DNA from: Polytrichum commune
Taxonomy: Eukaryota; Streptophyta; Polytrichopsida; Polytrichales; Polytrichaceae
Direction of reading: 5' to 3'
Assembly: GCA_950295325.1 (NCBI GenBank)
Contig: OX485803.1
Coordinates: forward strand, 45,459,554-45,523,553
DNA length: 64,000 bases
The notes beneath the pieces were generated by a model. It was not told the DNA's origin, did no database searches, and was given only the letters and a program-made list of their open reading frames with translations. A program made the translations under genes and the position numbers. Below, piece after piece: positions 38,125 to 49,821 of the stretch. Within the stretch, counting starts at the first letter, position 1. The number at the start of each line of letters is the position of its first letter.

Positions 38125-38880
38125 ATGAATTTTATTGTTGGATTGCCTAAGACCCAAAATAATTTCGATAGTATCATGATACTTGTGGATAGATTAACTA
38201 AGATAGCTCATTTTATTCCTACAATTAATACTATAATTATTTGTGGAGTAGCTGAGTTATTTATGAGAGAAATTTCTAGACACCATAAAATTCAATATGA
38301 GATTATAAGTGATAGAGATCGTAAGTTTATGAGTGAATTTTGAACTGGACTATTCAAATTGTGAGGGACCAAAATTCAATTAAGTATTGCATATCATCCT
38401 AAAACTGATGGACAAACATAATGGACAAACATAATTTTTGAGGATATCTTAAGGATGTATGTTGGTAAGAAACAACACTCATGGAATAAGTGATTGCATA
38501 TGATTAAATTTGCTTATAATGATCATATTCATAGAAGTATTGGGATAAGTCTATTTAATGTTCTATATAATTACGAATGTAGAACTCCTATTACACTTTC
38601 TACTCCTAATACAAGATTTGAAAGCATTAATAACATGATTAGAGGATGAATGAAATTAGAGATCCAACAAAGTTGGCTATGAAAAGTGCTCAGGATGTAG
38701 CTAAGTATTATGTTGATAATAGAAGATTTTTTCGTGAATTTGAAGTGGATGATAAGGTGTTTTTGAAGATAGCACCAAATTGATTTAGATTGAAGCTTGG
38801 TAAGTCAAGGATATTATCACCTAGATGATAGGACAAGTAGCTTACAAATTAGAGCTACCTGAGCATTGAAAGATCCATAA
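38125..38880 (+). pseudogene. Chromovirus integrase core, broken
   Basis: MNFIVGLPKTQNNFDSIMIL matches the start of the integrase core, but the first catalytic Asp (usually MDFI) is Asn (AAT, 38128-38130). The second Asp is kept in IISDRDRKFMSEF. After a stop at 38341-38343 the QLSIAYHPKTDGQT block follows with a local duplication (ATGGACAAACATAAT twice, about 38408-38434) at the place of the catalytic Glu. Further stops lie to 38880. Confidence 0.82.
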
Positions 38881-38884
38881 TTTC

Positions 38885-39160
38885 ATGGATTTTCATGTAT
38901 TTCATGTGGGATTGTTGAGAAAATATGTGTCTGATCCTAATCATATTTTGCATGATCTTCCAAAAGCTGCTCCAGAAGGAGAACTTCTTGCTGAACCTCA
39001 GAAAATTTTAAACATAGAAAATCAACATCTAAATAATAAGACATTCCGTACATTCTATGTGAAATGGAAAGATTATCCTGAAGAAGAAGCTTCTTGGGAA
39101 AGAAAAGTTGATTTTAGAAAGGACTATCCAAATTTTATCATTGAGGACAATGACTTTTGA
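38885..39160 (+). pseudogene. Chromovirus C-terminal chromodomain
   Basis: FHVFHVGLLRKYVSDPNHIL is the conserved tail after the integrase. It is followed by a chromodomain with FRTFYVKWKDYPEEEASWER and ending DYPNFIIEDNDF. In chromoviruses this domain is thought to direct integration towards particular chromatin. The aromatic residues Y, W and W are present. The 91-codon stretch is open but no longer connected to a functional polyprotein. Confidence 0.88.
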
Positions 39161-39496
39161 TGGAAGGAGGAGATTATAAGGTAACTAGAAATATTGATGA
39201 ATGACTGAATATTCTAACCACATGTGCCAGTGTAAAAGCAGAGGATGATGAAAGCTAGACAACACCCAGTTAAAGATGGATGTACTGGAGTTCGACAATT
39301 CCAGATTGGCAACATGTGTACTAGATTTAGACAGCTCCGCATTTAGTGCATTGGAATTATACCAGTCCATATTGAGAACATATGCACATGAGTTAGACAG
39401 CTCTCGATGAGGTGCATTGGAGTTAGACCACTTTAAATTTGGAAAGATGAATCGTATTCATTGGAGTTAGACAACTCTCAATGAGTAGATAGATCT

Positions 39497-39680
39497 AGTT
39501 GGAATTAGAGAGTTCCAACTAGAAGAATAGTTGGATGAACCCAGTTGAAATTAGACAGTTCCAACTAGAATAAAGGATGGATGAATCAAGTTGGAATTAC
39601 ACAGTTCCAACTAGAAGGAAGGATGGATGAATCTAATTGGAATTAGACAGTTCTAACTGGAAGAATGAGATTGAGTTAAA
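39497..39680. repeat. 46-bp tandem repeat, each with a palindrome
   Basis: Four units with centres at 39497, 39543, 39589 and 39635. Each contains AGTTGGAA, an 8-base spacer and TTCCAACT (small variants), followed by AGAAGGAAGGATGGATGAAT-type sequence. More diverged versions (TTAGACAGCTC, ATTGGAGTTAGAC) reach back to about 39290. It lies in the likely 3' LTR of the chromovirus, where such repeats often sit in U3. Confidence 0.75.
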
Positions 39681-40090
39681 AGATGGAAGAAGGTTCTAGA
39701 AGAACCAAATATAGAATATTCACAACATAACTAAGAGAAAGAGCTATGAAAAGAACATTTTTACTGTATGTGAAAATAGAAAGTAAAAGTAGTGTGCCTT
39801 TGGCATAAGAGGAAGCTCAGGGGAGGAGAGAAGATCTTTTGTGTCTCTCTCCTATGGTCGGGTGGTTGAGCTTAGACCAAGACCTACTTGGTCTACAATT
39901 GTAATTAGACGTTACAAGGAAAACAAATCGAGTTCCTCAACTCGTCATTTTGGATTGATAATTGTGATTGTGAAAGTAGATGACAAACTTGTGAGAGGTT
40001 TGTTACCAATTATTGGAAGTGGAGGTGAAAATAAATTAGATTCAAGATGTGTACATGCTTTTTGTCACATTGTTTCATCAAATTAGTGTG

Positions 40091-41696
40091 GGTTACCATT
40101 CGGAGTTACGTGTTGCTATAACTTTTTATCGACATCATCATCACTTTTTACCAACTAACTTATATCATATTCTTCGGTGTGCATACGAACTGCTTATGTT
40201 GTTTGAGTAAAAAATGATATGATACTCTCTCAGTAAACTGTTATAGCAATGCGGAAACTGCAAACAGTAACAGACCCAGACCAATGAGACAAACTAGTGG
40301 AGCTATGGGGTTCTCCTTGTTCTTCGTTTTCATCTTTCTTCCATGCATTTTACCACTGCGCATGCAGTGAAGCCATTGATTGCCACCTAGGTGCAGGGTC
40401 AACTTATTATGTCCCTCTTGACAAACAGGTTGCAACCAGTGAGAGGTAAATTGAAGTGGAATGATCTGCAATTTCATTTCAAAAGTGCCATACACCCACT
40501 TTTTTGTGCTTAAATTCACTCCTTTCTTGGATCGCGACAAACCCTCCCTTACATGTCTAGGACTCTGTAAGCACGTGAGTTACTTTCACCTCACCTCCAT
40601 GTGGGTCACCTTGATAGTTTGGCAGCTTGGTTTTGGATTCCAGTTCAGGACAACTAAGTTCCACCTTTCTTCACATCTACTAGTGTCACCGCTCTATGCT
40701 CACTACCATTTTGACGTGACATGCCGTGAAAGTTCTGGTCAATGTAACTTTTTCTTGACCGACATGATTTTTGAGCACGTGGTAGATTCGTATGTTTAAT
40801 ACTACGAATCTGGAATCGATTATGGAATACATGAGGATGAATTATTATGAGTTGAATAATGTAATATCAAGTATCATTGTTTTGTTATAATCGTATCACA
40901 TTATACCTTGATACGATTATTTAGAACTCTTTAAGTCACCCTAATCTTCAACCCACGCATAAAACGTAGTGGGTTATGGTATTTTCTATCCAAGCTAACT
41001 TTCAATCTAAGGGGGTGCACTGGATTTCAGTGACTTGTAACATGTGGGTGCACAAAAGGGCATTAGTGACTATGGGTCACAAATATTCATGGGGATAAGG
41101 TATACTTTCTTATGGCAATGTAGGTATTATAGTATGTCTATGGAACAGTGGAACCCGCAAGTAAATATATACAAGGACTTACATGTATATGTATATAGGA
41201 TCCACAATTGGAGTATTTTTTATCCTACAATATACTAGAGGTCTAGATTTTGCATGTTTATTTTCTTGTATACATATGACCATTATTGAGTTACCTTTAT
41301 TTTACTTTGTTGTGATATATGTATTTTTTTCTATTTCTTAGCTATACATTTATATATATATATACACACACACATACATATATCCCTTTATGTGTTCACC
41401 CAACAACTACATAATTGGTTATTAAGCTGATGGTGACATGAGCACGTGATATATACTTATAATGAAGGGTGCACTGCCCAAGCTTTGAGCCCACAATAAT
41501 AGGTGTGATTGGTGAACTATAGAGTGGCGGTAAAGAATTTCTCCTTTCAAGTTTGTTGTCAGTTCATTCCATAACATTCTTCAACAACTTGGACTTGTTC
41601 AATGGGACCCGTGGACAAGGCCAACAATGATGTTGGGATCCTAGGTTGGGTTGCAGATATTCCCTCAGTCTTAAAATATATTTGAACTTTGTCTAC
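40091..41696. other. Intergenic DNA with one perfect hairpin
   Basis: No gene seen. A 34-nt perfect hairpin lies at 40887-40920 (arms ATAATCGTATCA and TGATACGATTAT, 10-nt loop). A TA/CA microsatellite lies around 41350-41385. Confidence 0.5.
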
Positions 41697-41915
41697 ACTA
41701 AATATTGTATGTAATGTCACTTACTATTTGGAATTATGCAATGCTATATCTATTCACTGTATATCTCATATATTACCAACAAATGTCAAATCGGTTGTTT
41801 GAACATTATAGAACTTTCAATGGTAGAGATCACATCAATAGTGACAATATATAACTATAGTGTGTAACTCCAAATAGTAAGTAACACTAAATATCATATT
41901 TATTGTAGTCCTCCA
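41697..41915. mobile_element. Inverted-repeat MITE, copy 1
   Basis: The left end has TCACTTACTATTTGGAATTA and the right end has CCAAATAGTAAGTAACACTA in inverted orientation. The left ~80 bp match the complement of the right part of 47170-47382 (shared GCAATGCT and ACTGTATATCTCATAT). It is about 220 bp with no ORF. Exact ends and target duplication are not resolved. Confidence 0.6.
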
Positions 41916-43236
41916 TCCCAACATAGAAAGTAAACAAGAACCCAAGCTTAAACAATGTTATATCTACTAGGCCTCATTATCCCAGTCATAATCTTTGACC
42001 CCGAGTTACGGGGTCAATTGGGTTCAAAACAAAAATCCCCACACTATACATGTTTCTTTACATTTCACCCTCCCCATGGTAAATGTCACCAAACCTTGTC
42101 CCCCTCGATCCATCCTTTCTAAACCTACCAAGCTATACATACTGTAGCTTAAGGTAGATGAGGCTAATGTGGACACCTCCAGTTCTGTGGAATCATCCAA
42201 CCAATGGATTCAAGTATGAGAAGCTTGAGCATGTTTAAGGCCTTAAACACATTTCTTGAATACCTAAAAAGTTTCAAAAATCAAGCATGCCGTAGCTCGG
42301 TGGATAGCTCTCCTAATTATGGAGGATGATGGGTGTAGTTTAACTTTTGCAAGGGTGATTAACCCAAATATTATCAATGTGGCAACTAAATCAACTTGTA
42401 TTATTCATACACTGAATTAAAGTGACTATACCTCCGATTAGGAGCCAAAATAGGTGTCCAATTAAGGAAGCTAACTGAATTAACTTAATCTACCTTAGAA
42501 ACAAGCGTTGTTATATGACCAAAATTAAAACACTCTAAACTCCATAATATCAACCTCATTAATGTCATTCCTTCTCTTATATTTCAAAATCCTAGAGAGT
42601 AGCTGTTCTTAGTTTAAATGTCACTCCTTATTGCCATGTTTCCCTCCCATATGTAATGGGAAATTTTTGACATTTAAAACAAACCACCAAAGATTTCAAA
42701 CCACACGCTTGCACGCATGACGTTGTCATCATTGTAATTATTGTCATTATTGCAAGGTTGACTTTGTATTATTCTATAATGTCACATGGCACACTAGTTT
42801 TCTTTTATCACGCATCCATGTGAACACTACACAACTCCTTAATATCATGTGCATTTTGGTTGCCACAAGCGTGATATTGCGGAGTTTAGAGTGTATTTTG
42901 GCAATTTTTAAGGGAATGTAGTTGAAATGTTGAGGCAGTTTATTACTTTATCCATGACAAAACAAATGGCAATATTGTAGTACGGCTTGGGGTATGTACG
43001 TGGCGTCCATGTAAATTCATCGAAGGTATGTATTGCTAATTTGGCTACCTCTACATAACATTACTCAGTTTATGAGTTGTGCTCATGGGCCTAACATTAA
43101 TTCAAGAATAAAGACTCCGGATGCTAGAATCCCCGTGCTTTAGACTAAATCTAAAGTCAAGGTAGCTAAACACAACTCATCATCTGAGTTAAGTTATACA
43201 ACCATAAGGGGGTGATCTAGCCATCAGATTATGACA
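41916..43236. other. Intergenic DNA, nothing recognised
   Basis: No open frame of note and no recognised element. Confidence 0.5.
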
Positions 43237-43238
43237 TA

Positions 43239-43680
43239 CTCCCTCCGTTTCATATCAAAAGTTACGTTTCACTAAATATGTGGGATTAAGGTAATTTTTT
43301 GCATTTTTAGCACGAAATTGTGTGCGTTGTATAGCTCTCACTAAGCACTTTCCGGTGAGCTAGGGGTGTCCAAAAAAAAATCAAATTTGTTGAATTTGTT
43401 GAATTTGTTGAAGGCAACACGCCCGTTCATCACCATTGACGAATGATACACATAAAACCGTGTTGATGTTTGGGTTTAGGTTGAGTTCAAATATCAATTG
43501 TTAAATAAGTGTAAATTGTTAGTTGATTGACTTGGTAGTTCATCAGCAACAACATTTACATTGTTTATAGCAACATTCCAATTCGTTTGACGAAGTTTGA
43601 AAGAAATTTCACCAAACGTATCTTTTGTTTCGTAACGCAAATTATGTCCAAACGTAACTTTTGATATGAAACGGAGGGAG
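43239..43680. mobile_element. Stowaway MITE, 442 bp
   Basis: Perfect 31-bp inverted ends begin CTCCCTCCGTTTCATATC (43239-43269 and 43650-43680). The dinucleotide TA is duplicated on both sides (43237-43238 and 43681-43682). The CTCCCTCCG start and TA target are the signature of Stowaway elements, non-autonomous relatives of Tc1/mariner. The interior is non-coding; it includes a threefold GAATTTGTT stretch. The identical ends suggest relatively recent activity. Confidence 0.93.
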
Positions 43681-43811
43681 TACAATTTATCAATTGATAG
43701 GCAATTCAAAAAGAAGACCAACCCACCACCAAAAATAAGACTCGTCGACCTTGCCTAGACGATCCCTTGGGAAGATATTGCCAATTAAAGTGAAGATGCT
43801 ATGTGAGCCAA

Positions 43812-44600
43812 AGGGGCTAGGGATATGTATTGTCTACGCAACCTCATCCATTGGAAAAGTGAAAACAACGGTATTATTTTTGAAGTTGGAAATAACTATT
43901 CTAAATAAGCTGACTCTGAAAATGACACTAGAGACTCTAAAACGAATGTAGTGGAGTCTAGTTGGAATGAATTGGCCCTCCATCTTTATAAGGACTTCTT
44001 TTTACTAGAGCCCCTTCATCCTCAATGGATGAAAACACATAAACGGCACGAACCCCAAGCCCTTGGGCTAGGGATTCGTAGTGTCTACATAAACTCATCC
44101 ATCATGTAGGTGGAAACACAATGAATTGTATTATAGCCCAGAAACGTCTAGTTCTAGATGATTTGACTCCAAGAATAACACCAAAAACTCCCAAACGAGT
44201 GTAGCGAAGTCTAGCTAGAATGAATTGGCCCTCCATCTTATAGGCACTTCTTTTTACTAGAGCCCCTTCATCCACGTTGGATGAAAACACATAGATGGCA
44301 CGAACCCCAAGCCCTTGGGCTAGGGATTCGTGGGGTCTACGTAAACTCATCCATTGTGTAGGTGAAAACGCAACGAACTATTTTATAGCCCTAAAACATC
44401 TAGGTCTAGATGATTTGACTCCAAGAATAGCACCAGAAACTCCAAAACGAGTGTAGTGGAGTCTAGCTAGAATGAGTTGGCCCTCCATCTTATAGGGACT
44501 TCTTTTTACTAGCACCCCTTCATCCTCGATGGATGAGTTTACACAGATGCCACAAATCCCAAGCCCAGCCCTTGTAGTGCTGCTTCCATGGCATACGTTC
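43812..44600. repeat. Tandem array of ~250-bp units (about 3.3 copies)
   Basis: The anchor TTGGCCCTCCATCTT recurs near 43972, 44225 and 44477, a period of 251-253 bp. Each unit contains CTTTTTACTAG, CCTTCATCC, ACCCCAAGCCCTTGGGCTAG and ACTCATCCAT. The first unit is diverged and the last is partial. Two minus-strand frames (44102-44350 and 44378-44602) share sequence because of the repeat; I do not consider them genes. Confidence 0.8.
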
Positions 44601-47169
44601 ATCTGTTAGGCAGGCTAGGCGGATTCTAAACAACAATGCGTAAAGGCCAAGCCATGTACAGGGTAAGCTTAAGAGTACTCGTCATCTGTGTGCTTGTGGC
44701 GGCTGGGCTGGGCTGGCCTGGCCTCCTGTGCTTTCTGAGCCGGCACTGCTAGCTGCCTCTTCAACGATCCAACATAATGTACATACTGCACAGTAATGGA
44801 CTCAGGCACAATGATGGCCTGTTCTTCCTGCAACAGGGGCTAAGCTAGATATTGCTAAACCAACACCCCACCCTAAATCTTGCACAATAAGTACATATTG
44901 GATCTCAGAATATCCGGCCCCTGAACATCGTGCTTTCTTACAACTGGTTTTGGGTCATCTACCATTGCGTTTTCCCGATACATATAGATTTCGCATACGG
45001 GTTCAAATGAGACATACCCTTGGGTGTGGTGGAGTCCCCTTTCAGTTGTTAAGGAGGATGATTTGAGACTTTTTGATATGATAATGAGATACGCGTGTGT
45101 TCTTTGGTTCATTTTTCTCGCTCTCCATCTTCTATTGATCATATGTATGTCTTTAAGTGTGTGTTGTATTAATGAATTCATGATGAAGAATCTCAAATAT
45201 CATATTAAAAATCGACCCTATCTTGATTTCGTTACGATCATTGGAAGTGCACATTTGTTGATGCCTTCACTAAATACATATGTCCTCCTAGTTTTGTTCG
45301 CTGTTGTGTGTGGCATAGATAATAAAAACCAAAAATGTAGTCCAATTTCCGAAGATGTAGTCCTTATGGTGTTTGTTCTTTGATCCTCGCCTAGCCATAC
45401 ATCAATCGGATTTAGATGTTTGATAAAAAAAAAGTAACCAAATAACACACACATACCTTAGTATATATATATATATGCTTAGTACACTAACAGGCTCACA
45501 TTCATGCCGGTAACTAGCTACGGGTGTTACTTATTCTTTTCTTTTTCTTTTCTATATATGCTCATGCTCAGTGCTTATATACATATACTAAGTCACACTT
45601 TTAGCACCTGTGGCAAGTCTACCGTAGCTGCAGGAAATAACTTAAGCTGGGAAGGTAAGGTCCTGCTGCTGCTGCTGCATGAAATAACTTAATAAAGCTG
45701 GGAATAAGGTAAAGGTCGAGGGCGGAGGAGAGGTCCTGAAGTTTCTTTGCCTTTGTTGCTGTGACAACAGGGGCATCATTGCTCGCACAGTGTCCTGTGA
45801 GGAAGTTGGAACCCATCAAACTTCAAGGGCAATGGGGGAGCACGGACAGTAGATAAAGAAATTAGAGGCACTCGATGATGCCCTACCAGTCAAAGGAAGA
45901 CTGGGCCAGTCTTCACCTTCTTACCTAGCTAGTTCGCCTGTGCATTCATGATTTGGCAGTCACACTTGCATGTCTACCTATAGGCTTTCACATGAGTAAC
46001 GCTCTGGCCCTGGATCTACGCTTACCCTGTAATCACGCAGTAGCCCGTATTTACATTCCACTCAAGATGCAATCGCCACCCGTAAGTTACAGTACCCCAT
46101 TCCACTCGTAGAGGGAATTAAAAACCAAACCATCGGAAGAAGCTGGTCACGCATCATAAGTTGTGGTACCCCGAATTCACTCCTAAAGGTATAAACCAAT
46201 GGAGGAATTCGGTCATGATGAAAACGTAACTAACCTAGAATTAACAAGTGAAGGAGCTCTCCCCCTCAAGGACAGGTTGTTGAAGATGTGTTACTATCAA
46301 ATTCGCCTCGTGAGAATGCAGTTGAATGTGCCTTCTAACGAATAATATTATCCCAAGGTTGATTGTACTTGGAGCACACTTATGCTTACATGATGAGTTA
46401 TTACCCAGCCTGGTAACTAAGTTAGATTGTACTTTCCAGAATGCCAACATTCTCTCCCATTGCTCATTTGGCGTATGAGTGTCAATAACCAAATACATGT
46501 TGTATATACATGGATATGTTTCAAGAAGGGCCCCAATTGATCTGTGATCCCACGTAAGTTATTTATCAGTTTAAACATGTGCACTTTGTGCCGTTCAGTT
46601 CTGTCAGTTCTGGAATAATTGTCTGTCTCATATTTTAAAATTACTCTGTCCTGGTCCGAGCCATATTTATTGTGCTTCTGTCAGTTCAGTTTTTCCCCCA
46701 ACTACGTACTGGCCAACTTGGTTCTGCTGAAATTACTTTCACCCATGTTCTCTCACGTACTTACCCTACTAGTTCACAAACACTGATCAATGTCCTTGAA
46801 CATCTCCCCACCTCACACAGCACATGACCATGAAGGTGCTCTTCTACTTTGCCATGCTACTCTATTAAAAATATGTAGTTCAACACATTTAATGTATTTT
46901 GAAATCAATTGGGAGAATTGATACAGCGCCTGGACGTAAATAGTACTGGTAACTGGAGTGATCCTCTTCCACACTTCTGTCTTGTAAACATAATAATGAT
47001 AATGCAGAAAATATTTTATGTATACTATATAGGATCTAATGTCTATCCATAACTGGTAGGGTCCACATGCGACTCTTGATTACTAACAAAATCAATCTTC
47101 ATTACCAGGGTCCCCCCGCACTTCCTGCTTATTAAGGCTTCAACTAGAGTAAGTAACCACTCAGACTTA
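44601..47169. other. Intergenic DNA, nothing recognised
   Basis: About 2.6 kb with short frames only. The palindrome GAAGACTGGGCCAGTCTTC lies at 45896-45914. No RNA gene or transposon end recognised. Confidence 0.5.
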
Positions 47170-47382
47170 TACTAAACATGATATTTAGTGTCACTTACTA
47201 TTTGGATTTAAACACTGCTATATCTTCTTAATGTCGATGTGATTATGTACCAAGTAAAGTTGTTCATGTTTTATAATGTCCAAGCTATCAATTTCACATT
47301 TTTGGGTAAAATATGAGATATACAGTAAATAAATAAAGCATTGCGTAATTGCAAATAGTAAGTGACAATAGATATCATGCCC
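47170..47382. mobile_element. Inverted-repeat MITE, copy 2
   Basis: The left end is ATATTTAGTGTCACTTACTA and the right end GCAAATAGTAAGTGACAATA, inverted to each other. It is related to copy 1 at 41697 in the opposite orientation. A further partial end (GACACTAAACATCATATTTAG) lies near 47810. Non-coding. Confidence 0.6.
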
Positions 47383-48934
47383 ACACCGCCTAGTTAAGAA
47401 AATTAGCTAGCATGTGAGGTAGTGAACCTAATATATGAGAGCTAATTAATCTCACACACACACACCCACACCACCTAGTTGAATTATAGGTTCAAATAAA
47501 AATTGTTAAACTAGAAGTTAGCTAACTTTTTGGACCTTGTTCTTGCGAAGAATTGTTGACTCATCCCATACTCCTTGTGCTAAGTAACTTTTCTACCAAT
47601 GATTGGTCCATATTTTTTTCCTTAGATGTCAACTGTCATTTTCCCCATCTCTACTTCATTCCAGTTGGAGTTGGACCACGTTATCTCTTACATCATCTTG
47701 AATTAATAAATCATTAGAAATATTTTATTGAAAAAAACCACCCTTAATGTTCAAACTTATTATACCTTGACAAGTGACAATCAAGGTGATTGACCAAAAT
47801 ACCATATGACACTAAACATCATATTTAGTTAGTCCTCAATGACTCATAAGTTAGTTCATTCTCTTCACTAGGTGGTGCAGGTGGACCCCAAGTTAAGCAG
47901 ATGCCACTCCGTCATACTAATACTAATTGGAAGAACCATAACAAAAACCACACAAATTTCCAAAAACTGTTTGTAAACACACATATTACAGATTTTGATT
48001 CAGCTGGTGATGAGTCACAGACTCTCATCAGGTGGTGACGTGAAGCTAAACAAGCTTGCGTGTAAGTTAAGCTTTTTTTTCGTTCATTTTTATTTCAGGT
48101 CACCTGAATGAGCCAGAGTCCAGACTCACCTTCCGAATCACTTAAAGACCTCAGTATTCCTGTGCGCTGTATTCCTGGGCATTGGGCTTCTGGAATAACT
48201 TGTTGAAAGTTTTCACTCAATGACTTATAGGACAATGAGTGCACTGAAATCATTGTACATTGGTAGCTATACTGTATGTGGGCGTGCTTCGATAACAAAG
48301 GAAATAAGAAGATGGACCCAAGATTGAATAAGTAAAACCCTTAAGGAGCTATCAGCTGATTTTTTTACACTAAAAATTGGTGTGCAACCACTGAATGTTG
48401 TTAACTGGTTCAACACAACATCCTTGATGAAAAGAGGGTTTTCATGTCCAAGGTCCATTTCTGCTTGAATATAAAGAAGAAGAAGAAGCTGTGAATGAAA
48501 TTTTATAGAAGACATTCATGCAATTTTTACACGACTGAGACCCTATAATGTCTTAAAATTGATTTACAGATTGAATAGTTCATAATTATCTATAAGGAAT
48601 GCACTTCACATTATAGGTTAATGAAACTTGACACATAGGTATTAATCGTCATTACATGTTCCTCAAAATATATTCACTCATAATTGTCTTAGTTTAGTAT
48701 TTTTGTTGTTGAAAGTTTTTGTGCATTTCATCCATATAGAGTCGTAAACTACTCACGTTTAGGTACATCATAAACCTATATGTGCTTATACCACCTAAGA
48801 AATTTCAAGCACGAGCTATCTAGTCTTGATTTATGAGGACCTTATTTAATTTGAAACTAAAAGTCACTTACATGGAGCTCATCAAGTTATTTGAAGATAC
48901 CAAAATTTAAAGATGTGACTTTTAAGCCTGTGGG
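47383..48934. other. Intergenic DNA, nothing recognised
   Basis: Contains a partial MITE end near 47810 and otherwise short frames without domains. Confidence 0.5.
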
Positions 48935-49821
48935 GTGGACTCTTCATTGGAAACCTAAATGATGTGCATGGGTCACTATGAGAATTTTATATAAAAAAAC
49001 AAATGTAGACATACTAAGAGCATGCTAGAAAACGGACTCTTGTAATTATATTAAGATTTTCAATTGAATTAATTATGCTTTTATTACTTGTAAAATTCAT
49101 GTTCACTCTCTATTGAGAAAGTCATCGAGTATTTTTTTATTTCATTCATAGCATGTAGCTTATTGATTGCACCAAACTAACAAAGATCACTATATTCGGT
49201 AATTAGAGACTTTTTCATGATTTTGAGACTATTTAAGAACGTAGTTTTTCAAATAAAGAACAAGAAAAACACAAAAAAATATATTTAATGTGACTTAATA
49301 AAGTGAATTGCATGGGCGGCACTAACCAATTTGAAACAAATACATGTCATCACAATAAGAAATTGAACTAGATATTAAAGCATTTGCATTTATTTTGAGA
49401 CTTTCCAAAGTCTCTAATTAACGAATATAGTGATAAAGACAAGAGCATGATAACTTAGCCACAATTCACAAAGCAAAACTCAAGGGAGCCCATGAGCACT
49501 CCAAGAGCCTCTAGCTTGGCCTAGAACCCAAATTCAAAGCATAACAAGAATGGATAAGGGAGTCATTGAGGACTCTTACCATATGGCAACAATGATGAAA
49601 GTGAATTGGATGAAACTAACACCATTGCCGTCAAAACTTTCACTAAACCTTAGGGCCCCCTTTTGTACATCTCCCTTTACTTCAAATTTCTTAATAGCCT
49701 TTTAAATGTACACACTAGAGAAAATTAATACCCCTTCATTATGTATATTATGTACACTAGTGTCTCAAATATTACCCCTTCTTACACTCATGTTAGTTTG
49801 TACGTAGTATGAAGAGTCCAC
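48935..49821. mobile_element. TIR element copy 2 (lacks LTR and SINE)
   Basis: It has the same 13-bp inverted ends as the element at 12498: GTGGACTCTTCAT at 48935-48947 and ATGAAGAGTCCAC at 49809-49821. It is 887 bp, or about 634 bp without its own nested MITE. It crosses the sites where copy 1 carries a solo LTR (near 49690-49705) and the SINE (near 49741-49757) without interruption. No ORF; the target duplication is not clear. Confidence 0.75.
49186..49434. mobile_element. 249-bp MITE nested in TIR element copy 2
   Basis: Inverted ends of about 28 bp with one mismatch begin ATCACTATATTCG (49186) and end CGAATATAGTGAT (49434). AAAG flanks both sides (49182-49185 and 49435-49438), a probable short target duplication. 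Copy 1 of the host element reads straight through this position (GCAAAGACAAAAGC), which confirms the insertion. Non-coding; superfamily undetermined. Confidence 0.8.

Larger units (their letters stand above)
35787..40090 (+). mobile_element. Degraded Ty3/gypsy chromovirus, 5'-incomplete
   Basis: Order of remnants: protease end, reverse transcriptase, RNase H, integrase (zinc finger and core), chromodomain, then non-coding 3' DNA. This order and the C-terminal chromodomain define a chromovirus-type gypsy element. No gag and no 5' LTR are visible. The 3' LTR probably starts near 39165-39185, after a purine-rich GATGGAAGGAGGAG, and extends to about 40085, but without a partner LTR its ends are estimates. 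Many stops and frameshifts show it is old. Confidence 0.85.

Noticed and set aside
42294-42370. tRNA-like TAGCTCGGTGGATAGCTC
   Set aside because: An A box-like word is present but no acceptable B box or cloverleaf follows; at most a decayed SINE.
44102-44602. Two similar minus-strand frames of 82 and 74 codons
   Set aside because: Similarity is explained by the ~250-bp tandem repeat; no start, domain or codon bias supports coding.
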